Source of the DNA: Ensifer adhaerens
GTDB taxonomy: Bacteria; Pseudomonadota; Alphaproteobacteria; Rhizobiales; Rhizobiaceae
DNA: 64,000 nt
Assembly (NCBI RefSeq): GCF_028993555.1
Contig: NZ_CP118612.1
Location: 124,001 to 188,000 of the forward strand
Reading direction: 5' to 3'
This document shows, piece by piece, positions 7,685 to 16,192 of the stretch. Under the pieces are notes generated by a model. The model was not told the DNA's origin. It did no database searches and saw only the letters and a list, made by a program, of their open reading frames with translations. Position 1 is the first letter of the stretch; every line of letters starts with the position of its first letter. The position numbers were made by a program, and so were the translations under genes.

Positions 7685-8878
7685 TCAATCAGCTTTTCTG
7701 GTTAGTGCGATCAGGCTCGCGGTTAGTAGTGCGCTTGCCGCACCGAGCCAGAGAGCGCTTGGCACGCCGAAATTATCGACTGCGAGGCCGCCGACCAGCG
7801 CGCCGAGCCCGATTGCAAGTTGCGCGATCGAGACGAAGAGGGCGGCGATGCTTTCCAGCCGGTTCGGTGCGGAACTGAACAGGAAGGTTTGCATGGCGAT
7901 CGGCAGCATGCCGAAACCGAACCCCCAAGCGAGAACCCAGGCAATGGCGATAAGCGCGTTGCTGCCGGTTAGCAGCAAGCCCGCCACCGACAAGGAGATC
8001 AGAAACGCAGTACCGGCAAGCGCGAGGACGAAGTTCCGGCCAGCGGCCCAGCCCCCAAACAGGTTTCCGGCAAACCCCGCCGCGCCATAGCCGAGCAGCA
8101 CCATGCTGAGGGTACCCGTATCGATCCCGGTTGCGCCGATGAGAAACGGCGTAATGTAGGTATAGGCCGCGAATTGCCCGACAAAAATGAGCACGGCTGC
8201 CGTCAGACCGATCCGGATCCGCCGCAACCGCAACACGTCCGGAACCTGCTTCAGCCCCGACCCCTTCTGCGCTGTTATTGCCGGTAGCAGAAACTGGAGC
8301 GCCGCCACGACCAGCAACGCCACGCCCGATACGAGCAGGAACGCGGTACGCCAGCCGAACAGGTCGCCAATCAGGGCGCCCGCGGGAACCCCGGCGACGG
8401 TGCCCAGCGAGACACCCGAGAAGATCAGTGCCGTGGCACGCGGGCCTTCCGTACCCGGACGCAGGCGTGGGCCAAGCGAGCCGCCAATCGTCCAGAAGCC
8501 GCCGACCGCAATTCCGAGCAGCACCCGTCCGAACATCAGTGCGGCAAAGCCCTGGGCTGTTGCGACGATGGCGTTGGAGACGACGAGCAGCACTAGCAGT
8601 GCGACAAGCACATGCTTGCGATCGAAGCGCGCGGCAAATCTGAGGGTCATCGGCGCCGCAATTGCCGCAAGGAAGCCGGGCGTTGTCACCATCAGTCCGG
8701 CCGTTCCCTCGCTGATGCCAAGGTCGGCCGCTATCAGAGGCAGAAGGCCGACCGGCAGGAATTCGGTGGTGACCAGAGCGAAGGCCCCGACGCCGACACT
8801 GGCGACTGCCGCCCAGGAGGCAAGCGGTTTGCTATCCGCGTGGCTTACGGGAACACTGCGGGAGACTGGCATGTCCAT
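7685..8878 (-). CDS. MFS transporter, AraJ/DHA1-type efflux permease
   Basis: 397 aa with about 12 hydrophobic helices. It opens with ASVGVGAFALVTTEFLPVGL, the helix-1 signature of the DHA1 sugar/drug efflux branch, and the inter-helix loop FAARFDRKHVL matches the family's conserved loop 2-3. The ATG at 8878 is preceded by an AAGGA-type RBS. It is followed 3' by the alpha-r14 sRNA and lies downstream, on the same strand, of two reductase genes, with which it may be co-transcribed. Substrate unknown; export of a metabolite or drug is the family expectation. Confidence 0.85.
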   Translation of the reverse strand: MDMPVSRSVPVSHADSKPLASWAAVASVGVGAFALVTTEFLPVGLLPLIAADLGISEGTAGLMVTTPGFLAAIAAPMTLRFAARFDRKHVLVALLVLLVVSNAIVATAQGFAALMFGRVLLGIAVGGFWTIGGSLGPRLRPGTEGPRATALIFSGVSLGTVAGVPAGALIGDLFGWRTAFLLVSGVALLVVAALQFLLPAITAQKGSGLKQVPDVLRLRRIRIGLTAAVLIFVGQFAAYTYITPFLIGATGIDTGTLSMVLLGYGAAGFAGNLFGGWAAGRNFVLALAGTAFLISLSVAGLLLTGSNALIAIAWVLAWGFGFGMLPIAMQTFLFSSAPNRLESIAALFVSIAQLAIGLGALVGGLAVDNFGVPSALWLGAASALLTASLIALTRKAD

Positions 8879-8946
8879 GGGAGGATTCCTTGGTGAAGAA
8901 TTGGGCGAACCGGAGAAGAAGGGGGCTCCAGTTCGCCGACGATCGT

Positions 8947-9546
8947 TTAACCGAACTTGACGAGGTTAAGGGTGGGCAGAGGGCCGCCGGGGAACTGCAC
9001 CAGTTTGCCGCCGACCGAGACCGGGCCGAGATCGATGCCGGTGAAGCCGAGCCTGGAGATCAGCGCGCCAACTTCCGCCTTGGAGCGCGCATCGTCGCCC
9101 GAATAAAACAGAACTCGCGAGCCACCCTCGGCTTTCGGATCACCCGAGATCAGGTGCGGTTGCAGATGGTTGAACGCTTTGACGGCACGTGCTCCGGGCA
9201 CGAGATCGGCGAAGATCTCGGTGGAAAGACGACCGTTCAGCTCGGCCGGCTTGAACAGCGGCGCCTCGATGGGATTGTTGGCGTCGATGACGATGCGGCC
9301 GCCGAAATCCGGCAGACCCTTCAGCGCCTGCGGCAGCTTCGACCAGTTGACGGCGACCAGCACCATGTCAGCGCTGGCGGCTTCCTCAAGCGTACCTGCC
9401 TTGATGAAGGGCTTCAGTTCCGTTTCGAGTGCGGCAAGCGAGGCCGGGCCGCGACTGTTGGCGATGGTGGCGGAAATACTGTTGCGTGCAAGGGCACGGG
9501 CGAAGGCAGAGCCGATATTGCCGGCGCCGATGATACCGATAGACAT
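8947..9546 (-). CDS. NADPH-dependent F420 reductase-like / NAD(P)-binding protein
   Basis: 199 aa. The N-terminal Rossmann motif GIIGAGNIGSAFARAL and the following SRGPASLAAL match the 'NADP oxidoreductase, coenzyme F420-dependent' family. Rhizobia lack F420, so members there are taken as generic NAD(P)H-binding reductases. The AAAGGGA RBS is well placed before the ATG. It sits 30 bp downstream of the SDR gene and upstream of the MFS gene on the same strand, suggesting a three-gene unit opposite the LysR regulator. Precise substrate unknown. Confidence 0.82.
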   Translation of the reverse strand: MSIGIIGAGNIGSAFARALARNSISATIANSRGPASLAALETELKPFIKAGTLEEAASADMVLVAVNWSKLPQALKGLPDFGGRIVIDANNPIEAPLFKPAELNGRLSTEIFADLVPGARAVKAFNHLQPHLISGDPKAEGGSRVLFYSGDDARSKAEVGALISRLGFTGIDLGPVSVGGKLVQFPGGPLPTLNLVKFG

Positions 9547-9575
9547 GGTGATTTCCCTTTGAATTCGGTGACGGA

Positions 9576-10328
9576 TTAGGCGGTGAAACCACCGTCGGCG
9601 ACGATGTCGGCGCCGGTTACAAAGGCCGCTTCAGGGCTAACGAGGTAGGCCACGACGCTGGCGACCTCGTAGTCCTTGCCGTAGCGGCCGATTGCCATCC
9701 CGGGGCCGACAATCTTCGAAACAGGGCCACCATCCGGGTTCATGTCGGTGTCGGTCGGACCGGGATGCACGGTGTTGACGGTGATCCCTTTCGGACCGAG
9801 GTCACGCACGAGACTGCGGTTGAAACCAGCAACGGCTCCCTTCGTCAGGGTATAGAGTGAGGCGGTCGGGAAAGCGGCATAGCGGGTCATCGACGAGCCG
9901 ATATGGACGATACGTCCGCCGGACTTCATCCGCCGTGCGGCTTCCTGAGTTCCGACGAAGACGCCCGTGACATTCACGGCGATCATGCGTTCGTAATCCT
10001 CGAACTTGATCTCGTCGATCGGGCCACCAAGGGCGATGCCGGCATTGTTGACGAGAATGTCGAGCGAACCGAACGTCTCTTCTGTTTTCGCGACAGCCGC
10101 GCGGACGGACTCCGGATTACCCGAGTCGGCGTGAATGGCGATGGCGCGGCCGCCAGCGGCTTCGATCTCGGTGACGACAGCGGCCGCCTTGTCGGGCGAT
10201 GCGCTGTAGGTGATGGCGACAGCGGCACCATCGGCGGCGAGACGCTTGGCGATTGCGGCGCCGATCGAGCGCGAGCCGCCGGTTACGAGAGCGGCCTTAC
10301 CGGCCAGATTCAGAGAAGTGTTGGTCAT
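9576..10328 (-). CDS. SDR family NAD(P)-dependent oxidoreductase
   Basis: About 250 aa, classical short-chain dehydrogenase. It shows the cofactor motif TGGSRSIGAAIA near the N-terminus, the NNAG strand (ILVNNAGIALGG), the catalytic Ser in IHIGSSMTRYA and the YTLTK (YxxxK) active site. The start at 10328 (MTNTSLNL) is preferred because GGAGGT lies a few bases upstream, although the frame is open to 10361. It is likely controlled by the divergent LysR gene 104 bp away. Such SDRs often reduce 3-oxo compounds; no substrate can be read here. Confidence 0.88.
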   Translation of the reverse strand: MTNTSLNLAGKAALVTGGSRSIGAAIAKRLAADGAAVAITYSASPDKAAAVVTEIEAAGGRAIAIHADSGNPESVRAAVAKTEETFGSLDILVNNAGIALGGPIDEIKFEDYERMIAVNVTGVFVGTQEAARRMKSGGRIVHIGSSMTRYAAFPTASLYTLTKGAVAGFNRSLVRDLGPKGITVNTVHPGPTDTDMNPDGGPVSKIVGPGMAIGRYGKDYEVASVVAYLVSPEAAFVTGADIVADGGFTA

Positions 10329-10431
10329 TTGGATACCTCCAAGGTTGGTTGATGGAGGCAATATCGGCTTCTTATTTTCTTGCGAAAAGTGGTAATGGGC
10401 TATTATCTATTTCAAGCAACTGTTGAAAGTG

Positions 10432-11367
10432 ATGGACATGGAGACGCTTGCCAATCTGGAATCGTTCGTTCGCAGCGCTGAACTTGGCAGCTTTTCTGCG
10501 GCGGCCCGGCGCTTAGGGCTGACTCCGGCCGCCGTCAGCCGCAACGTGGCTGCGCTGGAGAGCAATCTAAAGCTAAGGCTGTTTCAGCGCAGCACACGCA
10601 ATCTGGCACTCACGGAACCCGGCGAGCGGTTCCTGCTGTCGATCCGCGATCACCTGGCGAGCCTACAGGGGGCTATTGCGGAAGCCACGAGCGATCAATC
10701 AGAGCCGGCAGGCGTATTGAAGCTGAGCATGAGCCCGACCTTCGGAATGAACTATATCCTACCGACTCTGCCCGAGTTCATGAGACGCTATCCACTGGTC
10801 AGGCCGGAATGGTTGTTTGAAAATAGGCAGGTCGATCTGATAGCCGAAGGCTACGATGCGGCGATCGGGGGCGGCTTCGAACTGACCCCAGGCATAGTCG
10901 CCAAGACCCTCGCGGCCGCTCATATCATTGCCGTGGCGTCGCCTGCTTACTTACACAATCGCGCTCAACCACATGATCCCACCGCCTTGCAGGAACTCGA
11001 CGGCATCGTGATGCGGTCGATGCGGACCGGTCGTATTCGACAGTGGCAGATGCGGAACGTCGCCGGCGAAGAACAGCCGGCCCTGCTGCGGGAAACGATT
11101 GTCGTGAACGATCCGGCCGCCATGCGGTCCGCAGCGTTGCTAGGGCTTGGGGTCGCAATGATCGCCAAGCCCGACGCGCTGCCCTATCTGGAAAGCGGTG
11201 AACTGGTCCGGGTGTTACCAGCTTGGTACGCCGATGCTGGGCCGATCTCGATTTACTACGCCAACCGTACACTTCTGCCGCTCAAGACCCGTGTTTTTAT
11301 CGATTTCCTCGTCGAAACGTTCCAGCGCGAAAAGTGGCCGGAACGGTTCGCAGGGAGTCTGGGATAG
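10432..11367 (+). CDS. LysR family transcriptional regulator
   Basis: About 311 aa. The N-terminal winged HTH is NLESFVRSAELGSFSAAARRLGLTPAAVSRNVAALESNL, followed by the LysR substrate-binding domain. The start is ambiguous among TTG 10423, ATG 10432 and ATG 10438; 10432 was chosen as the first ATG, giving the usual short lead before ETLANLESF. It is divergent from the SDR/reductase/MFS unit, the arrangement in which LysR proteins usually control their neighbour. The intervening ~100 bp is AT-rich and should carry both promoters. Confidence 0.87.
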   Translation: MDMETLANLESFVRSAELGSFSAAARRLGLTPAAVSRNVAALESNLKLRLFQRSTRNLALTEPGERFLLSIRDHLASLQGAIAEATSDQSEPAGVLKLSMSPTFGMNYILPTLPEFMRRYPLVRPEWLFENRQVDLIAEGYDAAIGGGFELTPGIVAKTLAAAHIIAVASPAYLHNRAQPHDPTALQELDGIVMRSMRTGRIRQWQMRNVAGEEQPALLRETIVVNDPAAMRSAALLGLGVAMIAKPDALPYLESGELVRVLPAWYADAGPISIYYANRTLLPLKTRVFIDFLVETFQREKWPERFAGSLG

Positions 11368-11961
11368 CGAAGTCAGTGGTGCGCCTCCGAGGACGCCCGC
11401 GACCGGGGCATTGTCGCCCATAGCCGCTGTGCCAAAGGCTGCGCGCCTCGATAAGATGGACCCGGTACGCCCGAAGGCGGGGGCGCTTATCGCGCCGCCC
11501 CTTCGGTTTCGTTCTTCGCTTTCATTTGGCGGAGGGTGAGCTTGCCGTCGATAGGAATGGCTTGCAGCGCGATATGGAAGGCGTCCCGTCATCGTGCGGC
11601 CGGTTTTCGACCATTCGGATGGGAGGAAAAGGACCTGAGAGGCCACGCAGTTGAAACCCGAGTTGTGAAGCTGGGCCGTCGCCGCTACGATTGTGCCTCA
11701 TGCGCTAGCCGCACAGTAGCCATTTCTGACACTAGCCGTGGTGCTGTACGCGCGCGACCAATTCCTACTATCAAGGATATCAGATGCAATGACGCTGCGT
11801 AAACATATGGATTGATAACGTCAGTTGCAAGTGCGCTTGCGGCGACCTCGATCTGGCATAAACGGCTGCGCTGGCGGCGACGTTGCCAGCCGCCAGGACT
11901 GGGTTGGCGCAGTCGGAACCGACTTCAGTGTCTTCGCCACAGCACCTAGAGCCTTGCCTCC
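11368..11961. other. Gene-poor stretch with degraded sequence
   Basis: I see no intact gene. An imperfect GC-rich inverted repeat at about 11472-11508, followed on the plus strand by a T-rich run, may terminate the LysR transcript. A minus-strand open segment of about 32 codons ending at 11487 looks like the tail of a lost gene that I do not recognise. Confidence 0.4.
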
Positions 11962-12102
11962 CTAGAAATCGGCGACCTTACCCCAGGCAGATTTTCGGAA
12001 GCGGTCTGGATGGTAGGGGCGAGCGTCGACGATTGTTTCTTCACCGGTGACGATGTCGGCGATCAGGTGACCGGCGCCGGGACCAATGCCGAAGCCGTGG
12101 TT
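11962..12102 (-). pseudogene. C-terminal remnant of a FAD-dependent D-amino-acid/glycine-type oxidase
   Basis: In the minus strand, in a different frame from the adjoining dehydrogenase, the stretch [20 protein letters not shown] followed by EETIVDARPYHPDRF and ending VADF-stop is the C-terminal FAD-binding tail of the DadA/glycine-oxidase (DAO) family. Nothing else of that gene is present: its upstream end fuses directly to the middle of the dehydrogenase gene at about 12100-12106. This is the downstream side of a deletion junction. Confidence 0.75.
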
Positions 12103-12938
12103 TCGGGTTGAGTCACGCTCGCTATGTGTGGCGTCAGCAGAATCTTCGAATGGCGCCAGATGGCATGATCCGCCGGGAGCGGCTCGGGGTCGGTGACATC
12201 GATGACGGCTCCGGAGAGATGGCCGCTGTCGAGTGCATCAAGGAGTGCTTGGTGGTCGAGCTGCGGACCGCGGCCGACATGAACGAGCGCCGCACCGGCC
12301 GGGAGCTTGGCGAAGAGCGTGGCATCGAGGAAGCCGCGCGTCTCGTCGGTTAGAGGAATGAGACAGATGAGGATGTCGGTGTCGGCCAACAGATTGTCGA
12401 GACCGTCAGCACCGTGCAGGCATCTGACACCCTCGAGTTCGTGCGCGCTGCGGCTCCAGCCGGATAGGGAAAAGCCGAAGGGCTTCAATCGTTCGAGAAC
12501 CGCGGTGCCGAGCATGCCGAGGCCGAGCACGCCGATGCGGCGTTCCGACGCCTGAATCTGGGAAATGGCCCGCCAATGTTGGCTGCGCTGCTGGTCCAGA
12601 TAGGCCGGCAAGTTGCGATGGAGCGCGAGCACGGCAAGTGTCACATATTCCTGCATCATTCTGATGATGCCGTCCTCGACCATACGCACGACCTTCACAT
12701 GCGGCGGAACGGCCTCGATGCGGAACTGGTCGACGCCGGCGCCGATAGAAAAGAGGATTTCAAGATTGCGATAGCGTGAGAGATCTTCCGGAACCGTCCA
12801 GGTGATCAGGTAGCGCACCGCATCCGGATCGACCGCCGCCGCATCCGTGGCGAAAGGAACGTCCGGAAGCTCACGCGAAAAAGCTTCGGCGAAAATCGCA
12901 CCGCGTTTTGCGTGTCCATGAATGCGAGATCCGATCAT
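12063..12938 (-). pseudogene. Glyoxylate/hydroxypyruvate reductase A-like D-2-hydroxyacid dehydrogenase, C-terminus lost in a deletion
   Basis: About 291 codons. The family core is present: [16 protein letters not shown] (NAD motif), HVGRGPQLD with the catalytic Arg, DVTDPEPLP with Glu and [14 protein letters not shown] with His, as in GhrA-type reductases of glyoxylate/hydroxypyruvate. After VTQPET the sequence leaves the family; the last ~13 residues ([10 protein letters not shown]) are out-of-frame sequence of the FAD-oxidase remnant. About 20-25 C-terminal residues are therefore missing. The start at 12938 gives the usual N-terminus ([14 protein letters not shown]), although the frame is open to 13184. 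All catalytic residues survive, so residual activity is conceivable, but the C-terminal helix that packs on the NAD domain is gone. Confidence 0.72.
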
Positions 12939-13202
12939 CTGGCTTGGCGCGGCCGAGCCAAGACAAGTGGATGAAAGTGAGTGAAAATCGGGTGGATCAT
13001 CCGCCCTGCAGGCACAACCACACTGACGACAATCGGTTAAGGGTTCATTGCGGCCGGGAACGCCAAGCTTGATCGATAAGGTACTCTTCATATAACGGAC
13101 ACTGACAGCCGCTATACCCTGAAATACGCTTTCTGAACACGAACGTTGAAGTCGCATGGGAGGCGGGTGGATTGATCCGTCCAAACATCCAAGGAACGAG
13201 AA
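12939..13202. other. Intergenic region, no clear gene
   Basis: The minus-strand frame is open here but has no family resemblance and is probably untranslated leader. On the plus strand the only signal is the terminator at 13203-13236, which implies some plus-strand transcript, possibly a small RNA, within this interval. Confidence 0.4.
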
Positions 13203-13236
13203 GCCCCCGCTCTTCTGAGTGCGGGGCCTTCTTTTA
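13203..13236 (+). terminator. Orphan Rho-independent terminator
   Basis: GCCCCCGCTC and GAGTGCGGGGC pair with one bulge around TTCT, followed by a T-rich tail (CTTCTTTT) on the plus strand. No plus-strand gene lies upstream within 1.8 kb, so it may end an unannotated small RNA. Downstream on the minus strand it could also cap the 13340-14896 gene. Confidence 0.55.
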
Positions 13237-13339
13237 GACGCGACCGCCTTTCAAGCCCGGGCGACCTGGCGCTCAGACGCCCGCCGCGATCAGAGCCTTG
13301 ATGCGACGCGACGACATTAACCCCCGCCAGCGAGGCGGT

Positions 13340-14896
13340 TCAACCGGGAGGCAGCCGCGTTCCATCCCAACCTTCACCACTGGCCGGTCTGACAAACCGC
13401 ACCTTTTTCGGTCCCTCGAGCCGTCCGTCCGGAAAGCGCATTGACAGATTCGGGCTATCGACAGGTTCGCCGGTTCTGAAAGAGACGAGCTGCGAATAAT
13501 GATCGAAGTTGCAGACATACTGCCGCCCCGGCACCTCCACCTCGCAGCCAGTTTTCACGACCCGCTTCAGCCTCACTTCCAGTTCCCCGAATTTACATCT
13601 TACATACTCGTCAGGCGCGTAGCGTCCCGGGGAGCATCGCATTGCTGCGAAGGTGTCATTAAACCCTTCGACGACGGCAAACATGTATTTGGCCATATCG
13701 TCGGCGCTCGGCTCGTTGCGATCGGCCTCGCCGGCAATACTCTCGACTTTGACCTCAGCAAGCGCGGCCAGTCTGCGGCCCTCCGCGGCAACGGCAGCAA
13801 GGGCAGAGGAAGTGTTTCGCAGGCCGAGTACGTTGAAAATCACGTTCTCAGTGGCGTCCCGCGGCTTTGCCTGGCCGCGGGCGGTGGCAAGCGCCGAGCG
13901 AAACTCGATGGCTATGCCAGGCATAGCTTCGAGGTCTGCAATCCGCTGGAACAGGGGCGCAAGAAGGTCTTCCTGATCGAGCACCCCGAATGCATGTTCC
14001 AGCGATTGGCGGTAATCCTCGATCGGGGCAATCGCTGCGCGGGCTTCGGCGAGGCCCTCGAGAGAGGATGGCACCTTGGGTGCCATCGCAGCGATTTCTG
14101 TCAGTTTTGGCCTCAGCACGTCCGCCACTCGCTTCTTGCAGGCGCTATAGACGCGCTGCTTGATGTCGTCCGGCCAGTCTGACTTTTCCGCCTGACCATA
14201 GATTCGCAACGCAACTCCAATGCCTCGAGGAAAGTCCCTCGGACCAGCCTCCAGTTCCTCCAGCAAGGCTGCCGAGCGAATACTCCCGCGCGCCGCCGTA
14301 ATCTCCTCCAGCAGCGCGAGTTTGGTGGCGCGATCGACATAGCTCGTTACGACTTCGGTTTCGAGCATTTTCCACCAGCTCGGTTCATCGACGTGCTTCT
14401 GAACGTAATCCTGCGTTCTCGCGCGAACCGCGTTTATCCACTTTGGTCCTTTTCTGTCCTGCACCTTCTGCGCCAGCGGCGGCGGCGGTTTCTTGAAGGG
14501 CCTCTGGAAGGTCGCCCTGAAGCCGCCCGGTTTACATCCCACAGGCCGTCCTTGAATCTGAGGCGGACCGCTCCCCACGCTGATCACTTGCCCTTGCAGC
14601 TCGACCGCTCTGAAACCTGGTGGCTGATGGATCCAGGCGCCCGGCGTCAGTTCGAACGTGCCATCGGGCTTAGAGGTGCCAACGACATGATAGCTCACCT
14701 TGTTCCATCCGGCTCGCACCTCGAAAACGCCCTCGATCTGGCCGCTAGCCGTTTTTTTGATGTCCAGGATCATCCGGCTGTTTTTGGCCTGGCCGCAGGT
14801 GAAGACACCTCGCCATTCACCGACCAAACTCTCCGCCGCCAGAGCCGATGTACCGGAGCCCAGCAGGAGACATGACGCACAAAGCCACTGTTTCAT
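13340..14896 (-). CDS. Secreted protein of unknown function (518 aa)
   Basis: The N-terminus MKQWLCASCLLLGSGTSALA is a signal peptide with cleavage after ALA, so the product should be exported. Residues ~22-130 form a small beta-rich domain starting ESLVGEWRGVFTCGQ with repeated Gly/aromatic positions, resembling lipocalin-like or extracellular sensor modules. Residues ~150-420 are Ala/Glu/Leu-rich and probably helical. The C-terminal ~100 residues contain Cys pairs (FAAMRCSPGRY, YVRCKFGE, KTGCEVEV, QYVCNFDHY), likely disulfides. The RBS GGGGAGA precedes the ATG. I do not recognise the family. The nearby caspase-like protein is on the same strand but 1.3 kb upstream, so a functional link is speculative. 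Confidence 0.75.
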   Translation of the reverse strand: MKQWLCASCLLLGSGTSALAAESLVGEWRGVFTCGQAKNSRMILDIKKTASGQIEGVFEVRAGWNKVSYHVVGTSKPDGTFELTPGAWIHQPPGFRAVELQGQVISVGSGPPQIQGRPVGCKPGGFRATFQRPFKKPPPPLAQKVQDRKGPKWINAVRARTQDYVQKHVDEPSWWKMLETEVVTSYVDRATKLALLEEITAARGSIRSAALLEELEAGPRDFPRGIGVALRIYGQAEKSDWPDDIKQRVYSACKKRVADVLRPKLTEIAAMAPKVPSSLEGLAEARAAIAPIEDYRQSLEHAFGVLDQEDLLAPLFQRIADLEAMPGIAIEFRSALATARGQAKPRDATENVIFNVLGLRNTSSALAAVAAEGRRLAALAEVKVESIAGEADRNEPSADDMAKYMFAVVEGFNDTFAAMRCSPGRYAPDEYVRCKFGELEVRLKRVVKTGCEVEVPGRQYVCNFDHYSQLVSFRTGEPVDSPNLSMRFPDGRLEGPKKVRFVRPASGEGWDGTRLPPG

Positions 14897-15291
14897 CTCA
14901 TTCTCCCCGGTCTCCGGCTCCTGCTGACGCCCGGCCTTGTCGCAACGCGAGTGCTTCTGCCACGGCCTTTACTTCCCGCATGCTACGCGCCGAGCCCTGG
15001 AGTACAATTCATCCGTTCGGATGAAAGCGCTGGAGTCGCAGAGCGCAGGCGGCATCGGCGGGTAAAACGAGCGTTTGAGCGGGCTGAGGATCAGAAATCC
15101 ACGGCATATTAGGGGCGATCGAGCGTCACGGGTTTGTTTTGCCTGCGGCTCGCGTGAAATGGATGTTCTCAACAATCTGCGAAGCCGGTGACAGGGGCAA
15201 AACTCGCGTCGCTTAGGGACGATGGGGCGGGCTTGAAGGCGGTAACGTCTGCGCTACATGCTGCCTCTGATTGTGCGAAGCCGGGTTATCT
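14897..15291. other. Intergenic region, nothing recognised
   Basis: No frame here resembles a protein family on either strand, and I saw no strong terminator or repeat. Confidence 0.5.
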
Positions 15292-15600
15292 ATGACGCGT
15301 TTTACTCTCGATGCGAAATGTCTGATCGAACTCGATGGAAATGGAACAGCCGCCAAGGACGTGGCCGCCTTGGTTGAGGCGGCAAGGCAGGGACAGGCTG
15401 ACGTCGCGATTGTTGCGTCAAGTAGCTCTAGATACCACCCCGGCGGCGCGCGCTTGGCCCGTTTCTCCGACTTCAAGAAGCAAATGGCCGAGGTTGGACT
15501 TGGATCGCTTTCGCTTCTGCGACCGAAAGCGAAGCATGGATTTACATATCACGGCTTTGGTGTGTTGGGCATGGGGCCGCGGTGGAGCGTGAGCGCCTGA
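15292..15600 (+). pseudogene. PIN-like domain protein, N-terminal fragment
   Basis: Starting at ATG 15292, the sequence MTRFTLDAKCLIELDGNG, followed by AALVEAARQGQADVAIVA and SDFKKQMAEVGLG, resembles the N-terminal half of PIN-like hypothetical proteins: an early acidic strand, then a segment that sorts target residues. The last ~25 residues (from about RPKAKHG) no longer look like a natural fold, and the frame ends where an HD-GYP fragment begins in another frame. It is most likely truncated by a deletion. The family assignment is tentative; no catalytic function can be assumed. Confidence 0.5.
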
Positions 15601-15842
15601 TCTTCGAAACGCTCTTCGCTGACGTGTTCGACGCGCTGACAGCCGACCGGCCTTACCGGGCCGCGATGCCGATTAACAAGGCGATTGCAATCCTTTGGGA
15701 CGGCGCCGGGCAGTCGCATGATCCGATCTGCATTGAGGCGCTAGAACGAGCACTCGCCAAAACGTCGTTGCGCAATGTTGACGCGCCGAAGCATTCGGAT
15801 GAGAAGGTTCCCGACGCAGCGCCCAGCGAAAGGGCTGCGTAG
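15570..15842 (+). pseudogene. HD-GYP (c-di-GMP phosphodiesterase-type) C-terminal fragment
   Basis: The frame reading ADVFDALTADRPYRAAMP, followed by INKAIAILWDGAG and ICIEALERAL, is the C-terminal part of an HD-GYP domain; the DALTxxRPYR block is characteristic. The HD metal ligands and the GYP motif, which lie upstream in intact proteins, are missing, as is any sensor domain. It joins the PIN-like fragment at about 15560-15590. It is a remnant without expected activity. Confidence 0.65.
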
Positions 15843-16192
15843 GATTTGCGTGTATCAGCTCACGCGGCAAGCCAGATCCGTGGGTCGGTTACAGCCTGCA
15901 GCGGCCCTTAACCGAAGCGCCTACGGGCAGCCAAGGTCAAGACCCTCAGGTATTTATGCTGCGGCGGGCCATTGACGAGCAAGAGCAGGTTCGGGTCGCG
16001 CGGGTCTAGCAACGACTACGATATACGTCATTCCGAGGCCATCGATCTTCGTCCGAAACTGAGCGGTGCGGATGGGTTAACAGGGCCTTATTCCAGCCGC
16101 TCGAAAGAGGTATCACTGTCGGTTCGCGAGATCGCTTGGAAGGCGCAGACCCGCCTGACGCGCATCGCAGATGCACGGACATCAGCCTCGCC
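15843..16192. other. Intergenic region, nothing recognised
   Basis: Short open frames on both strands show no family features. No convincing terminator was found downstream of either flanking gene. Confidence 0.5.

Noticed and set aside
11536..11802. 88-aa plus-strand open frame
   Set aside because: No family features, no RBS; likely chance frame in decayed sequence.
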